A DNA stretch of 64,000 nucleotides from Vulcanimicrobiota bacterium. Its GTDB lineage: Bacteria; Vulcanimicrobiota; Vulcanimicrobiia; Vulcanimicrobiales; Vulcanimicrobiaceae. The notes beneath the pieces were generated by a model. That model worked only from the letters and a program-made list of their open reading frames with translations, had not been told where the DNA came from and made no database searches. The position numbers were made by a program, and so were the translations under genes. Of the stretch, positions 8,049-16,479 are shown in pieces. The DNA lies in assembly GCA_003140215.1 (NCBI GenBank), contig PLJL01000004.1, positions 199,062 to 263,061 of the forward strand, given 5' to 3'. The stretch's first letter is position 1. The number at the start of each line of letters is the position of its first letter.

Positions 8049-10121
8049 CTACGCGCCAATGCCCCGGATCCAACTCGACAGGTTGGTGACGAACGGCGGC
8101 CGCTGCTCTTGCGCGGCGCACGATGCGCGCACGGCGCTCGGGCGCGGGTCGTTCAGAAACGCGATCCGCACCCGGTCGAGACAGTCGGTCTCGTTGTTGT
8201 GGCCGCCGCCGGGGACGACGATCTGGCGCGCGTTCGGGAGATACCGAAGCTGGCTCGCGCCCAGCCAAGGCGGCGTCGCAGGATCGTCGCCGCCGGAGAT
8301 CATCAGCACGGGGACCGCCGAGCGAACCGGCGCGATGAAGCTCGCCGGCGCCGGCCGGACGTTCCAGATCGCGCACGCCCGCTGCTGCGCGCGGATGCGC
8401 AGGTCGCCCAAAAAGCCAGTCCGCGCGGCCTGGGCGCGCTCTTCCGGCGTGATGAACGCGACGTCTTCGGCGCACGCGATCGACAGGTTCATCCCCTGCG
8501 CGAGGTCGCGGCCGAAGCTGTCGATCTGGAGCCCGACCAGCCGCGCCAGCGGCGCGTCGTCGCCGTGTGCGGCCGCGTGCACGATCGCCGGCAATGCGGC
8601 CGCGTAGTACGGCGAGTAGAGCGCCTGACGCACGCGGTCGGCGAACACCTCGCGCGACATCGACACGGTCGTCGTCGCCCCGCTGCGATCGGTCAAGGTG
8701 ACGCGCTGCGGTCCGCGCGCGAAGCGCGCCGCGAGGGCGTCCCAGTCGCGGCGGAAACCGGGAAACGCGTGCGAACAGGCGGCGTCCTTCGCGCAGCTCG
8801 CGCGCAGCTCGTCGAGGGCGTGCTGGGCGCCGCGGGAGAACGGCAGTGGAAGCTTGATGTACGTCGGCGCGACGGCTTCGAGCAGCAACGCGCGCACGTG
8901 CGACGGATAGCTTCGCAGGTAGACGAAGGCGAACTGCGAGCCGTACGAGCCGGTGGAAAACGAGATCGCCGGATAACCGAGCGCGCTGCGAACCGCGTCG
9001 AGGTCGTCGGCGGCGCGTTGGGTGCCGTAGGCGTTCAGGTCGGCGACCTTCGCCAACCGTGCCCGGCACGCGCGCAACTCGGCGGACGGAAAGATCTCCG
9101 CAAACGCGTGCGCGCGTGAAGCGAACATCCCTGCGCACTGCAGCGGCCGCGACCGGCCGGTGCCGCGCTGATCGACGAAGACGAGATCGTGATCGGTGTG
9201 GAGCTCGACCAGCACCCGGTCCTTTAAGAACGCGTCCGCGAGGTCGATCGCCGACTGACCGGGGCCGCCGCCGACCTCGAACACCGCGCCGGCGTTCCGG
9301 CGCCCGGCCGGGATCACGAGATACGCGATCCGAATCGTCCGCCCCGACGCGGCGCTCTCGCGAACGGCGAGCGAGCCGCACAGCACCCGGCCCGAGAATT
9401 CGGGGACGCTACAGGGCGTCACGCCGGCTTGCGCCGCATTCGCACCGCGCCACCCGATGACCGCGGCGCCGACCAGGAGCGCCACGCCGGCGATGCGCGC
9501 AACCCGCGCGCCCTGCGGCACCAATTTCTCGAGGATGATGAAGGCCGAGAGCGCGACCATCGCGACCACGTTCATCACGCCGGCGACGAACAGCAGCCCC
9601 ATCAGCGCCCAGCAACAACCGAGGCAGAAGATGCCCTGCCGTATCCCCGACTTGGTGGTAGGCCAAAACGCGCGCGGCGCGGCTTCGCGCGCGCGGTCGT
9701 TCGGCCGGCAGTTTCGTAAGCAGGCGTGCTTGAACGGGCTGAGCTCGTAGATGCCGGCCGTCGCGACCACCACCGCGGCGACGGCCGTGCCGTGCAGCGC
9801 CATCGTGCCCGACAGCGCGCCGGCGCCGTCGAGAATCCATTGCAGCAGCGCCGCTGCGGCGCCGAAGATCGTCCACACGCCGAGGTAGCCGGCCGCGAAC
9901 GGCGTCCCTTGCGCGGCGATCCACGGCACGGCGCTGGGCAGCATCATCGCCGCCATCATGGCGATCCACATCCCGATCAGCACCGGTAGCGCCGGCGCAG
10001 CCGACATCTCCGGCATGCCCGACATCGGCGCCGGCATCCCGGCGCCGTGCAGCAGGTACCACCACGCCGACGCCGCAACGGCGCCGGCGATCAGCAGTCG
10101 TTCAGGCCGGATACTCGTCAT
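8049..10121 (-). CDS. DUF2182 membrane domain fused to a TAP-like alpha/beta hydrolase
   Basis: A 690-residue two-part protein. Residues ~1-245 are a multi-pass DUF2182 domain (predicted metal-binding membrane protein): MWIAMMAAMMLPSAVPW, YELSPFKHACLRNCR and the CLGCCWALM segment are hallmark stretches. Residues ~250-690 are a secreted-type alpha/beta hydrolase of the proline iminopeptidase/tripeptidyl aminopeptidase group: oxyanion region VGGGPGQSA, FVDQRGTGRS, nucleophile serine in STGSYGSQFA, acid in ISGGDDPATPP and histidine in VPGGGHNN. The frame is continuous. I chose ATG 10121 over 10151 to limit overlap with the DUF899 gene. The hydrolase part would follow the last membrane span, probably on the periplasmic side. 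This fusion is unusual to my knowledge. Confidence 0.8.
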   Translation of the reverse strand: MTSIRPERLLIAGAVAASAWWYLLHGAGMPAPMSGMPEMSAAPALPVLIGMWIAMMAAMMLPSAVPWIAAQGTPFAAGYLGVWTIFGAAAALLQWILDGAGALSGTMALHGTAVAAVVVATAGIYELSPFKHACLRNCRPNDRAREAAPRAFWPTTKSGIRQGIFCLGCCWALMGLLFVAGVMNVVAMVALSAFIILEKLVPQGARVARIAGVALLVGAAVIGWRGANAAQAGVTPCSVPEFSGRVLCGSLAVRESAASGRTIRIAYLVIPAGRRNAGAVFEVGGGPGQSAIDLADAFLKDRVLVELHTDHDLVFVDQRGTGRSRPLQCAGMFASRAHAFAEIFPSAELRACRARLAKVADLNAYGTQRAADDLDAVRSALGYPAISFSTGSYGSQFAFVYLRSYPSHVRALLLEAVAPTYIKLPLPFSRGAQHALDELRASCAKDAACSHAFPGFRRDWDALAARFARGPQRVTLTDRSGATTTVSMSREVFADRVRQALYSPYYAAALPAIVHAAAHGDDAPLARLVGLQIDSFGRDLAQGMNLSIACAEDVAFITPEERAQAARTGFLGDLRIRAQQRACAIWNVRPAPASFIAPVRSAVPVLMISGGDDPATPPWLGASQLRYLPNARQIVVPGGGHNNETDCLDRVRIAFLNDPRPSAVRASCAAQEQRPPFVTNLSSWIRGIGA

Positions 10122-10830
10122 GCGGCCGCACCCAGTGCTGCGGCGCGTCACCCTCGTCGCGCCCTTTGGGCGTCATGTCGATGAAGTGATACGTGCCGTT
10201 CACGATGTCGATCCCGCGCGAGTAGGTCGAGTACGTGTGGAACACCTTGCCTTCGGCGTCCTTGTAGAAGACGCTGATGCCCTGCATCTCGGTGTCGGGC
10301 AGCTCGGTCGGCCGGTAGTTGTAAACGGCGCTCCCGTTCTCGGTCTCGGCTTGGGTGAACGTGACGCCGAGATCGCGGTTGAAGTCGGTTCCGTATGACG
10401 AGACCCACGTGAAGTTCCAGCCCATGCGCTTCTTGTAGGCATCGATCTTTGCTTGCGGGACGCGCGAGATCACCACGAAGGCGTCGTCGTGCGCTCGTAA
10501 GTGTTTCTCGGTGCCGTTGAAGTTGTCGGCCCAGAACGAGCAGTGCTTGCAACCCGCATCCTCGGTCTCGTCGAACATGAAGTGGTACACGATGAGCTGG
10601 CTGCACCCGGCGAACAGATCGGACAACGATTCCTTCCCGTTGGGGCCGTCGAAGACGTAGTCTTTTTCTACGCGCTCCCAGGGCAGATCGCGGCGCGCTT
10701 GCGAGAGCTCGTCGCGCTGGCGGGTGAACGCCTTTTCTTTCGCGAGCAACGCCTTGCGCGCTTCGATCCACGCGTCGTGGGGCAACACCGCATGGTTGCG
10801 CAGATCGTACGCAGGCGATTCGACGGACAT
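10102..10830 (-). CDS. DUF899 family protein (thioredoxin-like fold)
   Basis: A 242-residue DUF899 protein. Starting at ATG 10830 places a strong GAGGGAGGAA ribosome site just upstream; the frame extends further but that part overlaps non-coding spacer. Family landmarks are WERVEKDYVFDGPNG, LIVYHFMFDETEDAGCKHC and WADNFNGTEKHL, with a C-x-x-C-like pair in the thioredoxin-like active loop, then YSTYSRGIDIVNGTYHFID near the end. Family members often sit beside SRPBCC and ArsR genes, as here; the reaction is unknown but a redox or dehalogenase-like role has been suggested for the fold. It overlaps the next gene by 20 bases. Confidence 0.88.
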   Translation of the reverse strand: MSVESPAYDLRNHAVLPHDAWIEARKALLAKEKAFTRQRDELSQARRDLPWERVEKDYVFDGPNGKESLSDLFAGCSQLIVYHFMFDETEDAGCKHCSFWADNFNGTEKHLRAHDDAFVVISRVPQAKIDAYKKRMGWNFTWVSSYGTDFNRDLGVTFTQAETENGSAVYNYRPTELPDTEMQGISVFYKDAEGKVFHTYSTYSRGIDIVNGTYHFIDMTPKGRDEGDAPQHWVRPHDEYPA

Positions 10831-10870
10831 GGTTCCTCCCTCGTAGCGGTCTTCGCCGCAGCGTTCTTGG

Positions 10871-11314
10871 TCAGCCGTGCCGGTGATTGGGATCGGCGAA
10901 CGGATCGGGTCCGGGTGCGCCGCCGGCGGCGGCGATCGCGACGCGCGCGAGATAGTGGTCCCAACCGGTGTCATGCCGGTCGCGCATCTCGCCGCTGAGG
11001 TCGCGGTGGGTTAGGCGCAAGCGCGTCCCGGCGCCTTCGGGCTCCAGCGTGATCTCGACGACGGTCGAACCCGCGGGCATCGCATGCCCGTCGCCCTCGA
11101 AGCCCCAGGTGAACGATACCTTCGAGTACGGGACCGCTTCGAGAAACGTGCCGCGGATGACGTCGACGAGGTTCGGGACGATTCGAAAGACGCCGCCGGG
11201 CCGAGGATCGAGATCGACCTCGGTCCCGATCCATGTCGTCATCTTCGCGGGCTCGGTGAGAAACGCGTAGACCACCTCCGGAGGCGCATCGATGTAGACG
11301 TCTTTGCGAATCAT
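10871..11314 (-). CDS. SRPBCC (AHSA1-type) protein
   Basis: A 147-residue START-like ligand-binding protein. The opening MIRKDVYIDAPPEVVYAFL and the later YSKVSFTWGFEGDG and RLRLTHRDL stretches are typical of the AHSA1/SRPBCC group that is paired with ArsR repressors in many genomes. It begins with ATG inside the last codons of the ArsR gene (ATGA overlap at 11311-11314), so the two are coupled. The natural ligand is unknown. A hydrophobic cavity for small molecules is the family rule. Confidence 0.87.
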   Translation of the reverse strand: MIRKDVYIDAPPEVVYAFLTEPAKMTTWIGTEVDLDPRPGGVFRIVPNLVDVIRGTFLEAVPYSKVSFTWGFEGDGHAMPAGSTVVEITLEPEGAGTRLRLTHRDLSGEMRDRHDTGWDHYLARVAIAAAGGAPGPDPFADPNHRHG

Positions 11315-11634
11315 GCGCGCTTGCCGCGCGGGGAGCGACGCGCCTCGCGTTCGGCGGCGGCTTTGAGCCGCGCGATCCGGTCGTCCCAGAACCCGTCGAG
11401 AAAATGATGGAGTTCGATGAAGGTTTCCTTGCGCACCGCGTAGATCCGTCGCGTCCCTTCGCGCCGCAGCACCAGCAATCGCGCCTCCACGAGGACGCGC
11501 AGGTGCTCGGAGATCGCGGGACGCGTGGTGTCGAACTGTTCCGCGATGTCGCCGGCGCGCATCTCGCCGCCGGCGAGCAGCTTGAGAATTGCGACGCGAC
11601 GCGGTTCGGCGAGCGCTTTTAGAACGACTTGCAG
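11311..11634 (-). CDS. ArsR-family repressor, probable CTG start
   Basis: A winged-helix repressor. The frame encodes the full N-terminal helix LQVVLKALAEPRRVAILKLL, then the DNA-binding helices (DIAEQFDTTRPAISEHLRVL). The first ATG in frame is at 11562, which would delete the first helix. Upstream of it there is no ATG, GTG or TTG before an in-frame TAA at 11665-11667. The best start is CTG at 11632-11634, nine bases after a GGAG ribosome site; CTG at 11649 is the alternative. A consensus-like promoter lies just upstream. It heads the string SRPBCC, DUF899, DUF2182-hydrolase and probably represses it. No CxC metal site is visible, so it is not an obvious metal sensor. Confidence 0.8.
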   Translation of the reverse strand: MQVVLKALAEPRRVAILKLLAGGEMRAGDIAEQFDTTRPAISEHLRVLVEARLLVLRREGTRRIYAVRKETFIELHHFLDGFWDDRIARLKAAAEREARRSPRGKRA

Positions 11635-11666
11635 GCGGCAGTACTCCAGAGCGTAGGTGGTGGCTT

Positions 11667-11696
11667 ATTTAAGCACGCGCTTTCGTAGGGTGTCAA
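11667..11696 (-). promoter_or_regulatory. Promoter of the ArsR-led operon
   Basis: On the minus strand TTGACA (11696-11691) is followed after 18 bases by TTAAAT (11672-11667). Transcription would begin near 11660, about 25 bases before the proposed CTG start at 11634. This supports that start over the internal ATG at 11562. Confidence 0.65.
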
Positions 11697-11789
11697 TCGG
11701 GGCCTTCAGCGCTAAAAGGCTCCTGCCGCGCGGTGGCCAAGGAAGGCAGCCCAAGTGCAGCGCAGCCAGCGGCTCGACCGGGTACCGGG

Positions 11790-12422
11790 ATGAGCTATCA
11801 GTACGACGTCTTTATCAGCTATCGCCGCGCGTACGATTGGCTTGAGTGGGTTGGGACGATCTTCCGGCCGCTCTTGGTGAAGTGGCTTGATCTTCCGAGC
11901 GGCGACAACGCGATTTTTCTCGATACCCGGGCCGAGAGTCCCGGCTTGCCCTGGCCGCCCGCGCTCGCAGGCGCTATGGCGCGGTCGAAGCTGCTGCTAG
12001 TCCTGTGGACGCCGAACTACTACAAAGGCAGCCACTGGTGTCGCACCGAGCTCGACTTTATTCTTGAGCGCGAGCGGCGATCGCTGACTCCGAACCAAAG
12101 CCTTGTCGTGCCTGTCATCCTGAACAATCTCGGCTCGCTACGCGCCGACCTGGATCTACGCTCGCCGCTGGACCTGTCGAAATATGGCAACATCCGAAAC
12201 AAGCTCAGTCCGGGTCACGAAGATCTCGAGGCGGTCGTTCGCGACACCCTAGCTCCTGCGATCATGGCTTTGCTGCGCACTGTGCCCGAGTTCGATCCGG
12301 CCTGGGACGCCGAAGCACAGCAGGCTGTTGCCGCAACGGTCAGCGAGACGCGGGAGGCGTTCCAGGGCAAAGTACCGAGCTTGGGAATTGACCCAATGTC
12401 CGACGATCGGCCCGCGGCGTGA
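11790..12422 (+). CDS. TIR-domain protein of a TIR + KGGVGR/NB-ARC/TPR module
   Basis: A 210-residue protein whose first ~150 residues are a TIR domain: YDVFISYRR at the start, FLDTRAES in the BB-loop position, LLLVLWTPNYYKG, then SHWCRTELDFIL carrying the WCxxE glutamate that is catalytic in TIR NAD hydrolases. The last ~50 residues are a helical tail. I start at ATG 11790 because the conserved strand follows at once; a GTG at 11733 would add 19 residues without similarity. No signal peptide or membrane segment. It overlaps the large ATPase gene by four bases (GTGA), so they form one unit. Likely role is effector or signalling component, by depleting NAD or making a cyclic ADP-ribose-like messenger; this is inference from the fold and the glutamate. 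Confidence 0.85.
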   Translation: MSYQYDVFISYRRAYDWLEWVGTIFRPLLVKWLDLPSGDNAIFLDTRAESPGLPWPPALAGAMARSKLLLVLWTPNYYKGSHWCRTELDFILERERRSLTPNQSLVVPVILNNLGSLRADLDLRSPLDLSKYGNIRNKLSPGHEDLEAVVRDTLAPAIMALLRTVPEFDPAWDAEAQQAVAATVSETREAFQGKVPSLGIDPMSDDRPAA

Positions 12423-15400
12423 GCTCGATCGTAACGTTCTACTCATTCAAGGGGGGCGTCGGCCGCACGATGGCCCTCGCGAACGTGGCTGTTCTTCTCG
12501 CGGAACAGAAGCAGCGTGTACTGGTCATCGACTGGGATTTGGAAGCGCCTGGCTTGGAGCGCTACTTTACGCAGTATCAGCGCGGCGATAGCAAGAGAGG
12601 CGGCCTCATAGAACTCCTCGATGCGGCTGCCCGCTCGACGGAACGCCCGCCATGGCGCGACTACGTCGTCGAGGTCAGCGTCGAGGATCGGTCGCTATGG
12701 CTCATGACATCTGGACGCCAAGACGTGACCTACGCTCGGCGCGTCTTGGATTTCGATTGGCCGCTATTCTTCGCGGATCAGAATGGCGGCGCGTTTTTAG
12801 AATGGCTGCGCGACGAATGGCGCGCCGCGTTCGATTTTGTTCTTATCGACAGCCGAACCGGGTTTTCCGATGCCGGTGGGGTCTGCCTGATCCAGCTCCC
12901 GGACATCGTCGTGCCGGTCTTCACCTGCACCGAACAAAGCCTCGCCGGGGCGAAGGATGTGGTGCTTCGCGCGCAGGCAGGCCGGCAGGAGCTGGCCTAC
13001 GACCGTGCGCCGCTGCTCGTCCTCCCCGTCGCCTCGCGGTTCGACGGGCGTTCGGAATACGAGCTGAGCCAATTCTGGCTCGACCGCTTCGCTGCCGAGC
13101 TGGCGGACTTCTACTCACCGTGGCTGCCGCGCGCCGGGAGTTCGGAGCACACCGTCGAGTTGGCGCGCACCTTTATCGAGAAGACGAAGCTGCCGTATGT
13201 CGCGTACTTCAGCTTCGGGGAAAAGCTTCCGGTGCTCGAAAGCAGCAAAGACGATCCGGAAGGGTTGGGTTTCGCATATCGCTCGATCGCGGCGCTGCTT
13301 CAACTTGAGCTTCGCAACGCCGAGCGGGTCTTCGGAGGGGACGTTGCCGAGGATGCGCGCGAGAAGCCTTTCCTCGTCCCGCGCCCTCGCGACCCGTTCT
13401 TTGTCGGGCGCGAAGCGGAACTCGCAGAGCTTCGCACGCAGCTCACAGAACGCGGTCGGCGCGGATACCCAGCGATCGTCATCCTTCAGGGGATGGGCGG
13501 AATTGGAAAGACTGCGATTGCGCTCGAATACGCCTATCGATTCAAAGAAGAGTATGATGCGGTTTGTTGGATCGATCCGCAATCGGACAATCCTGCAGTC
13601 CGACTCGAGCAAGTTCGCGCAGCGGCAAGGTTCGAGCCGTCGAGCGGCGGCGAGGCACAGCCTTCGATCTCGCTGCGGGAGCCCCCAACATCGCTTATCA
13701 TTGTCGACGAGCTGACATTCCCTACCGGTCTCGCGTGGCTTTCGCCCGAGAAGAACGAACACGTGATCGTTACCTCGCGCGTCCACGTTAATGCAAGCTA
13801 TGGTGGGACGACGATCAAGGTCGGGCTATTGACGCTCGCTGAGGCCGAACAAGCATTGCTCGCGCGATCGGGGCGGACTGACCTTGCTGCCGGTGAGCGC
13901 GACTCGGTCGCAGCGGTTGCTGAAGCACTCGAAGGTCATCCGCTTGCATTGCAGATCGCTGCCGCCAAGGTGGAGTCGCATGGGATTTCTTTTGCGGCGT
14001 ACGCACGCAGCCTCAAGACTGAATATTCGGAGCTATTGTCGGACACGGCCGAGCAGGGCAGCCGCGCGACCGTTGGGGCGACCTTCGCAGCCGCGCTTGA
14101 GGAGATTGGGCCGGCCGCCGCGGATATCGTCGACCTTTGTGCACTCCTCTTCCCCGCGCCGATCCCGGCGCACGTCTTGCAAGCTGGCGCGCTTGCGTTG
14201 GGCCAGATTGCGCCCGCCGACGACGTGGACTTTGCGGACCTGCTGCAAGAGCTGCTGCGTAGTTCCGTGCTCCAGCGACGCGGGGACGACGCATATACTA
14301 TCCATCATCTTCTCCGCCTGTTCGTGCGTCAGCGGATGACGTCGGCGACGTTTAACGGGACCGCCAACCGCGTCGTGTTGTCCCTGGCGACGGCGCTGCG
14401 AAATCGGCCTGATGATTGGGAGCGCCTTCTCCCTCACGCGATCCTCGCCGCGGAATACATCTCCGAAGGCAGGGCAAACCACCCTGATGATGCGGCGGAC
14501 TTACTTCAACATCTCGGCGAACTGCTGACGATCCGCGGGCGCTACGAGGAAGCAGAGATCATTCTTCGCGAGAACGTCAAGCTGGCCCGTCGTTTCGCTT
14601 TTGCAGTTGAGCGCCAGGCCGATGCCGAAGCGACGCTGGCGCGGCTCTGCATTCTGCGCGGAGATGGTCCAGCGGCCCGGAAGCTGCTCGATGAACTAGG
14701 TCGACTGGATGTCGTGGACGCGAGCGGTGCCGCCATTCCGGGTCTCGTCGCGGAGGCAGAATACCAGTCGGCATTCGGATCCCATCAGGAAGCTGGGGCT
14801 ATGCTGACACGTGCGCGGGAAATCTGCGAGCGTCTCCTTCCTGAAAGTGCGGAGACCGCCGATGTGCTGGACGCGCTAGCGCGCATCGATGTACAGCTCG
14901 AACGGCCGCGAGATGCCGAGCGATTCGCGCGCCGGGCCGAGGCGATTCGGCGGAACACGCTCCGGGACGACGATCCCGCGATCGTGGAGAGCCTCTTCAC
15001 ACTCGCGTTGGTAGCACTTCAAGCTGGTAGACTCGACGAAGCGATGAACAAAGCATCGAAAGCACTTAATCGTGAGCGGGAGCTGGTCGGAGAGATGCAT
15101 CCGTCTTATGCGGGCACTCTTCGCCTTCAGGCTGAAATATTCGCCGCGGGTCGTGACTACGGAGCCGCCGAAGGGAGGCTGAAGGCGGCCTTGTCGATTC
15201 AGGAGGCGACGCTCGGTTCGCACCATTTCGAAGTTGTCAAGACCTTGGAACGCCTGGTGCAGCTCGATCTCGTTCAAAGCCGATTCGTTGACGCGGAGAT
15301 TTTGGCTGGACGCACCCTCGCTGCGGCGCAGGCCGCGTACGGCTCTATTGGTCGCCGCGTTGCCTTCGCATTGATGCTGCTGGGGGAGACGCTCACGGCA

Positions 15401-15607
15401 CTTGAAGACATGTCGGGCGCGGCCGCGCGCTACAATCAGGCGCTAGCGATATTGCAGCCGTTCGACGACCCGGAAGCCGATGCGATGCGGGCACACGTTC
15501 TCGCTCGTGTCGGACCGGTGGGCGTTATCGATGAAGCGGCCGTTCAGGACCAGCATCCGGGCTTCTACCTGCGCGAACCAGGTTCGAGCGAATCCCCCTC
15601 ACCGTAG
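12419..15607 (+). CDS. KGGVGR-motif ATPase fused to NB-ARC-like STAND NTPase and TPR repeats
   Basis: A 1062-residue three-part protein. Residues ~1-310: ParA/MinD-like ATPase with the variant Walker A FYSFKGGVGRTMALAN, VLVIDWDLEAPGLE and DFVLIDSRTGFSD. Residues ~320-670: NB-ARC-like STAND module with PFFVGREAELAEL, Walker A LQGMGGIGKTAIA (~357) and Walker B TSLIIVDEL (~424), followed by a winged-helix region (DDAYTIHHLLRLFVRQRM). Residues ~680-1020: tetratricopeptide-type helical repeats. The start is GTG 12419 inside the TIR stop. The same domain order is known in TPR proteins of FxSxx-COOH (FxsT-like) loci, also with a TIR-like partner, but no FxsA/FxsB genes are visible here. Likely a sensor-switch that controls the TIR protein. 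Confidence 0.85.
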   Translation: MSSIVTFYSFKGGVGRTMALANVAVLLAEQKQRVLVIDWDLEAPGLERYFTQYQRGDSKRGGLIELLDAAARSTERPPWRDYVVEVSVEDRSLWLMTSGRQDVTYARRVLDFDWPLFFADQNGGAFLEWLRDEWRAAFDFVLIDSRTGFSDAGGVCLIQLPDIVVPVFTCTEQSLAGAKDVVLRAQAGRQELAYDRAPLLVLPVASRFDGRSEYELSQFWLDRFAAELADFYSPWLPRAGSSEHTVELARTFIEKTKLPYVAYFSFGEKLPVLESSKDDPEGLGFAYRSIAALLQLELRNAERVFGGDVAEDAREKPFLVPRPRDPFFVGREAELAELRTQLTERGRRGYPAIVILQGMGGIGKTAIALEYAYRFKEEYDAVCWIDPQSDNPAVRLEQVRAAARFEPSSGGEAQPSISLREPPTSLIIVDELTFPTGLAWLSPEKNEHVIVTSRVHVNASYGGTTIKVGLLTLAEAEQALLARSGRTDLAAGERDSVAAVAEALEGHPLALQIAAAKVESHGISFAAYARSLKTEYSELLSDTAEQGSRATVGATFAAALEEIGPAAADIVDLCALLFPAPIPAHVLQAGALALGQIAPADDVDFADLLQELLRSSVLQRRGDDAYTIHHLLRLFVRQRMTSATFNGTANRVVLSLATALRNRPDDWERLLPHAILAAEYISEGRANHPDDAADLLQHLGELLTIRGRYEEAEIILRENVKLARRFAFAVERQADAEATLARLCILRGDGPAARKLLDELGRLDVVDASGAAIPGLVAEAEYQSAFGSHQEAGAMLTRAREICERLLPESAETADVLDALARIDVQLERPRDAERFARRAEAIRRNTLRDDDPAIVESLFTLALVALQAGRLDEAMNKASKALNRERELVGEMHPSYAGTLRLQAEIFAAGRDYGAAEGRLKAALSIQEATLGSHHFEVVKTLERLVQLDLVQSRFVDAEILAGRTLAAAQAAYGSIGRRVAFALMLLGETLTALEDMSGAAARYNQALAILQPFDDPEADAMRAHVLARVGPVGVIDEAAVQDQHPGFYLREPGSSESPSP

Positions 15608-15663
15608 CCCGGAGACCAAGCACGCCAGGCGGACTTCGGCGTGCAGGCACCTAAGCGCTCAGC

Positions 15664-16461
15664 ATGCAGGGCCCGAAAACAACCGGCGGCGGTTATCTCG
15701 CGCAAGGCGACTACCGCGTCCGGTTCGAGCGCGGCGAGCGCGGGGTGCACGCATTGACGCTGCAGCGCTTCCAGGTCGGCGTGCTCGTCGTGGTCGACGT
15801 GTTGTCGTTCTCGACCGTCGTCGATGTCGCCGTGTCACGCGGCGCTTTCGTCATGCCCAGCCACTTCAAGCTCGCTGCGGAGTCGACCGAGCTGGCGAAG
15901 CTCTACGGCGCGCAGGTGGTGGCGCCGCGCGCGCAGCGCAGCGCCGCGTCGCCGTACACGCTCTCCGCCGAGACGCTCGACGCGTTGCCGCGCGGAGCGC
16001 GCCTGGTGCTGCCGACCGTCAACGGCGCGCGCTGCGTGCGGGCGGCCTACGAGAACCGGGTCGCGACCATTCTCGCCGGCTGCCTGCGCAACGCCTCGGC
16101 GGTCGCGGCGTTTGCGCGCTCGCACGCCGCCGGCAACGCCATCGCCGTCATCGCTGCGGGCGAGCGCTGGGCCGACGGAACGCTGCGCCCGGCCCTCGAG
16201 GACGACCTCGCGGCGGGTGCGATCCTCGCCGCGCTCGACGTCGACGCCGATGCTTCGGCCTCACCCGAAGCGCGCTACATCGTGCGAGCGTACCGCGCGG
16301 CCCGCGACTCGCTCGCGGAAAGCTTGCGCGACTGCGTCTCGGCACGCGAGCTCATCGAGGCGGGCTACGCCGCCGACGTCGAGCGTTCGTTCGAGCTCGA
16401 CGTCAGCACGACGGTCCCGATCTTGGGGCCCGACGGTTTCTTCACCGCCGCGCCGGCGTAG
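15664..16461 (+). CDS. comB: 2-phosphosulfolactate phosphatase family protein
   Basis: A 265-residue member of the ComB family, which removes phosphate from 2-phosphosulfolactate in coenzyme M-type sulfonate biosynthesis; bacterial members have less certain substrates. Family blocks are VVVDVLSFSTVVDVAVSRGA, where the D and S/T residues bind metal and phosphate, then VLPTVNGARCVRAA, and VIAAGERWADGTLRPALEDD. Start ATG 15664 is 56 bases after the STAND gene and no other ATG fits better. It converges on pntB with an 18-base gap. No other sulfonate gene is adjacent. Confidence 0.85.
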   Translation: MQGPKTTGGGYLAQGDYRVRFERGERGVHALTLQRFQVGVLVVVDVLSFSTVVDVAVSRGAFVMPSHFKLAAESTELAKLYGAQVVAPRAQRSAASPYTLSAETLDALPRGARLVLPTVNGARCVRAAYENRVATILAGCLRNASAVAAFARSHAAGNAIAVIAAGERWADGTLRPALEDDLAAGAILAALDVDADASASPEARYIVRAYRAARDSLAESLRDCVSARELIEAGYAADVERSFELDVSTTVPILGPDGFFTAAPA

Positions 16462-16479
16462 CTGGAGCGGCGCTGCGAA

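Noticed and set aside
6485-8089. A 534-codon plus-strand frame
   Set aside because: It is antisense to both metallophosphoesterases, whose motifs are complete; composition is that of a shadow frame.
11790-15607. Assignment of the TIR/STAND pair to the FxSxx-COOH RiPP system
   Set aside because: Domain order is similar, but no precursor with an FxSxx C-terminus or radical-SAM maturase is visible in the flanks.
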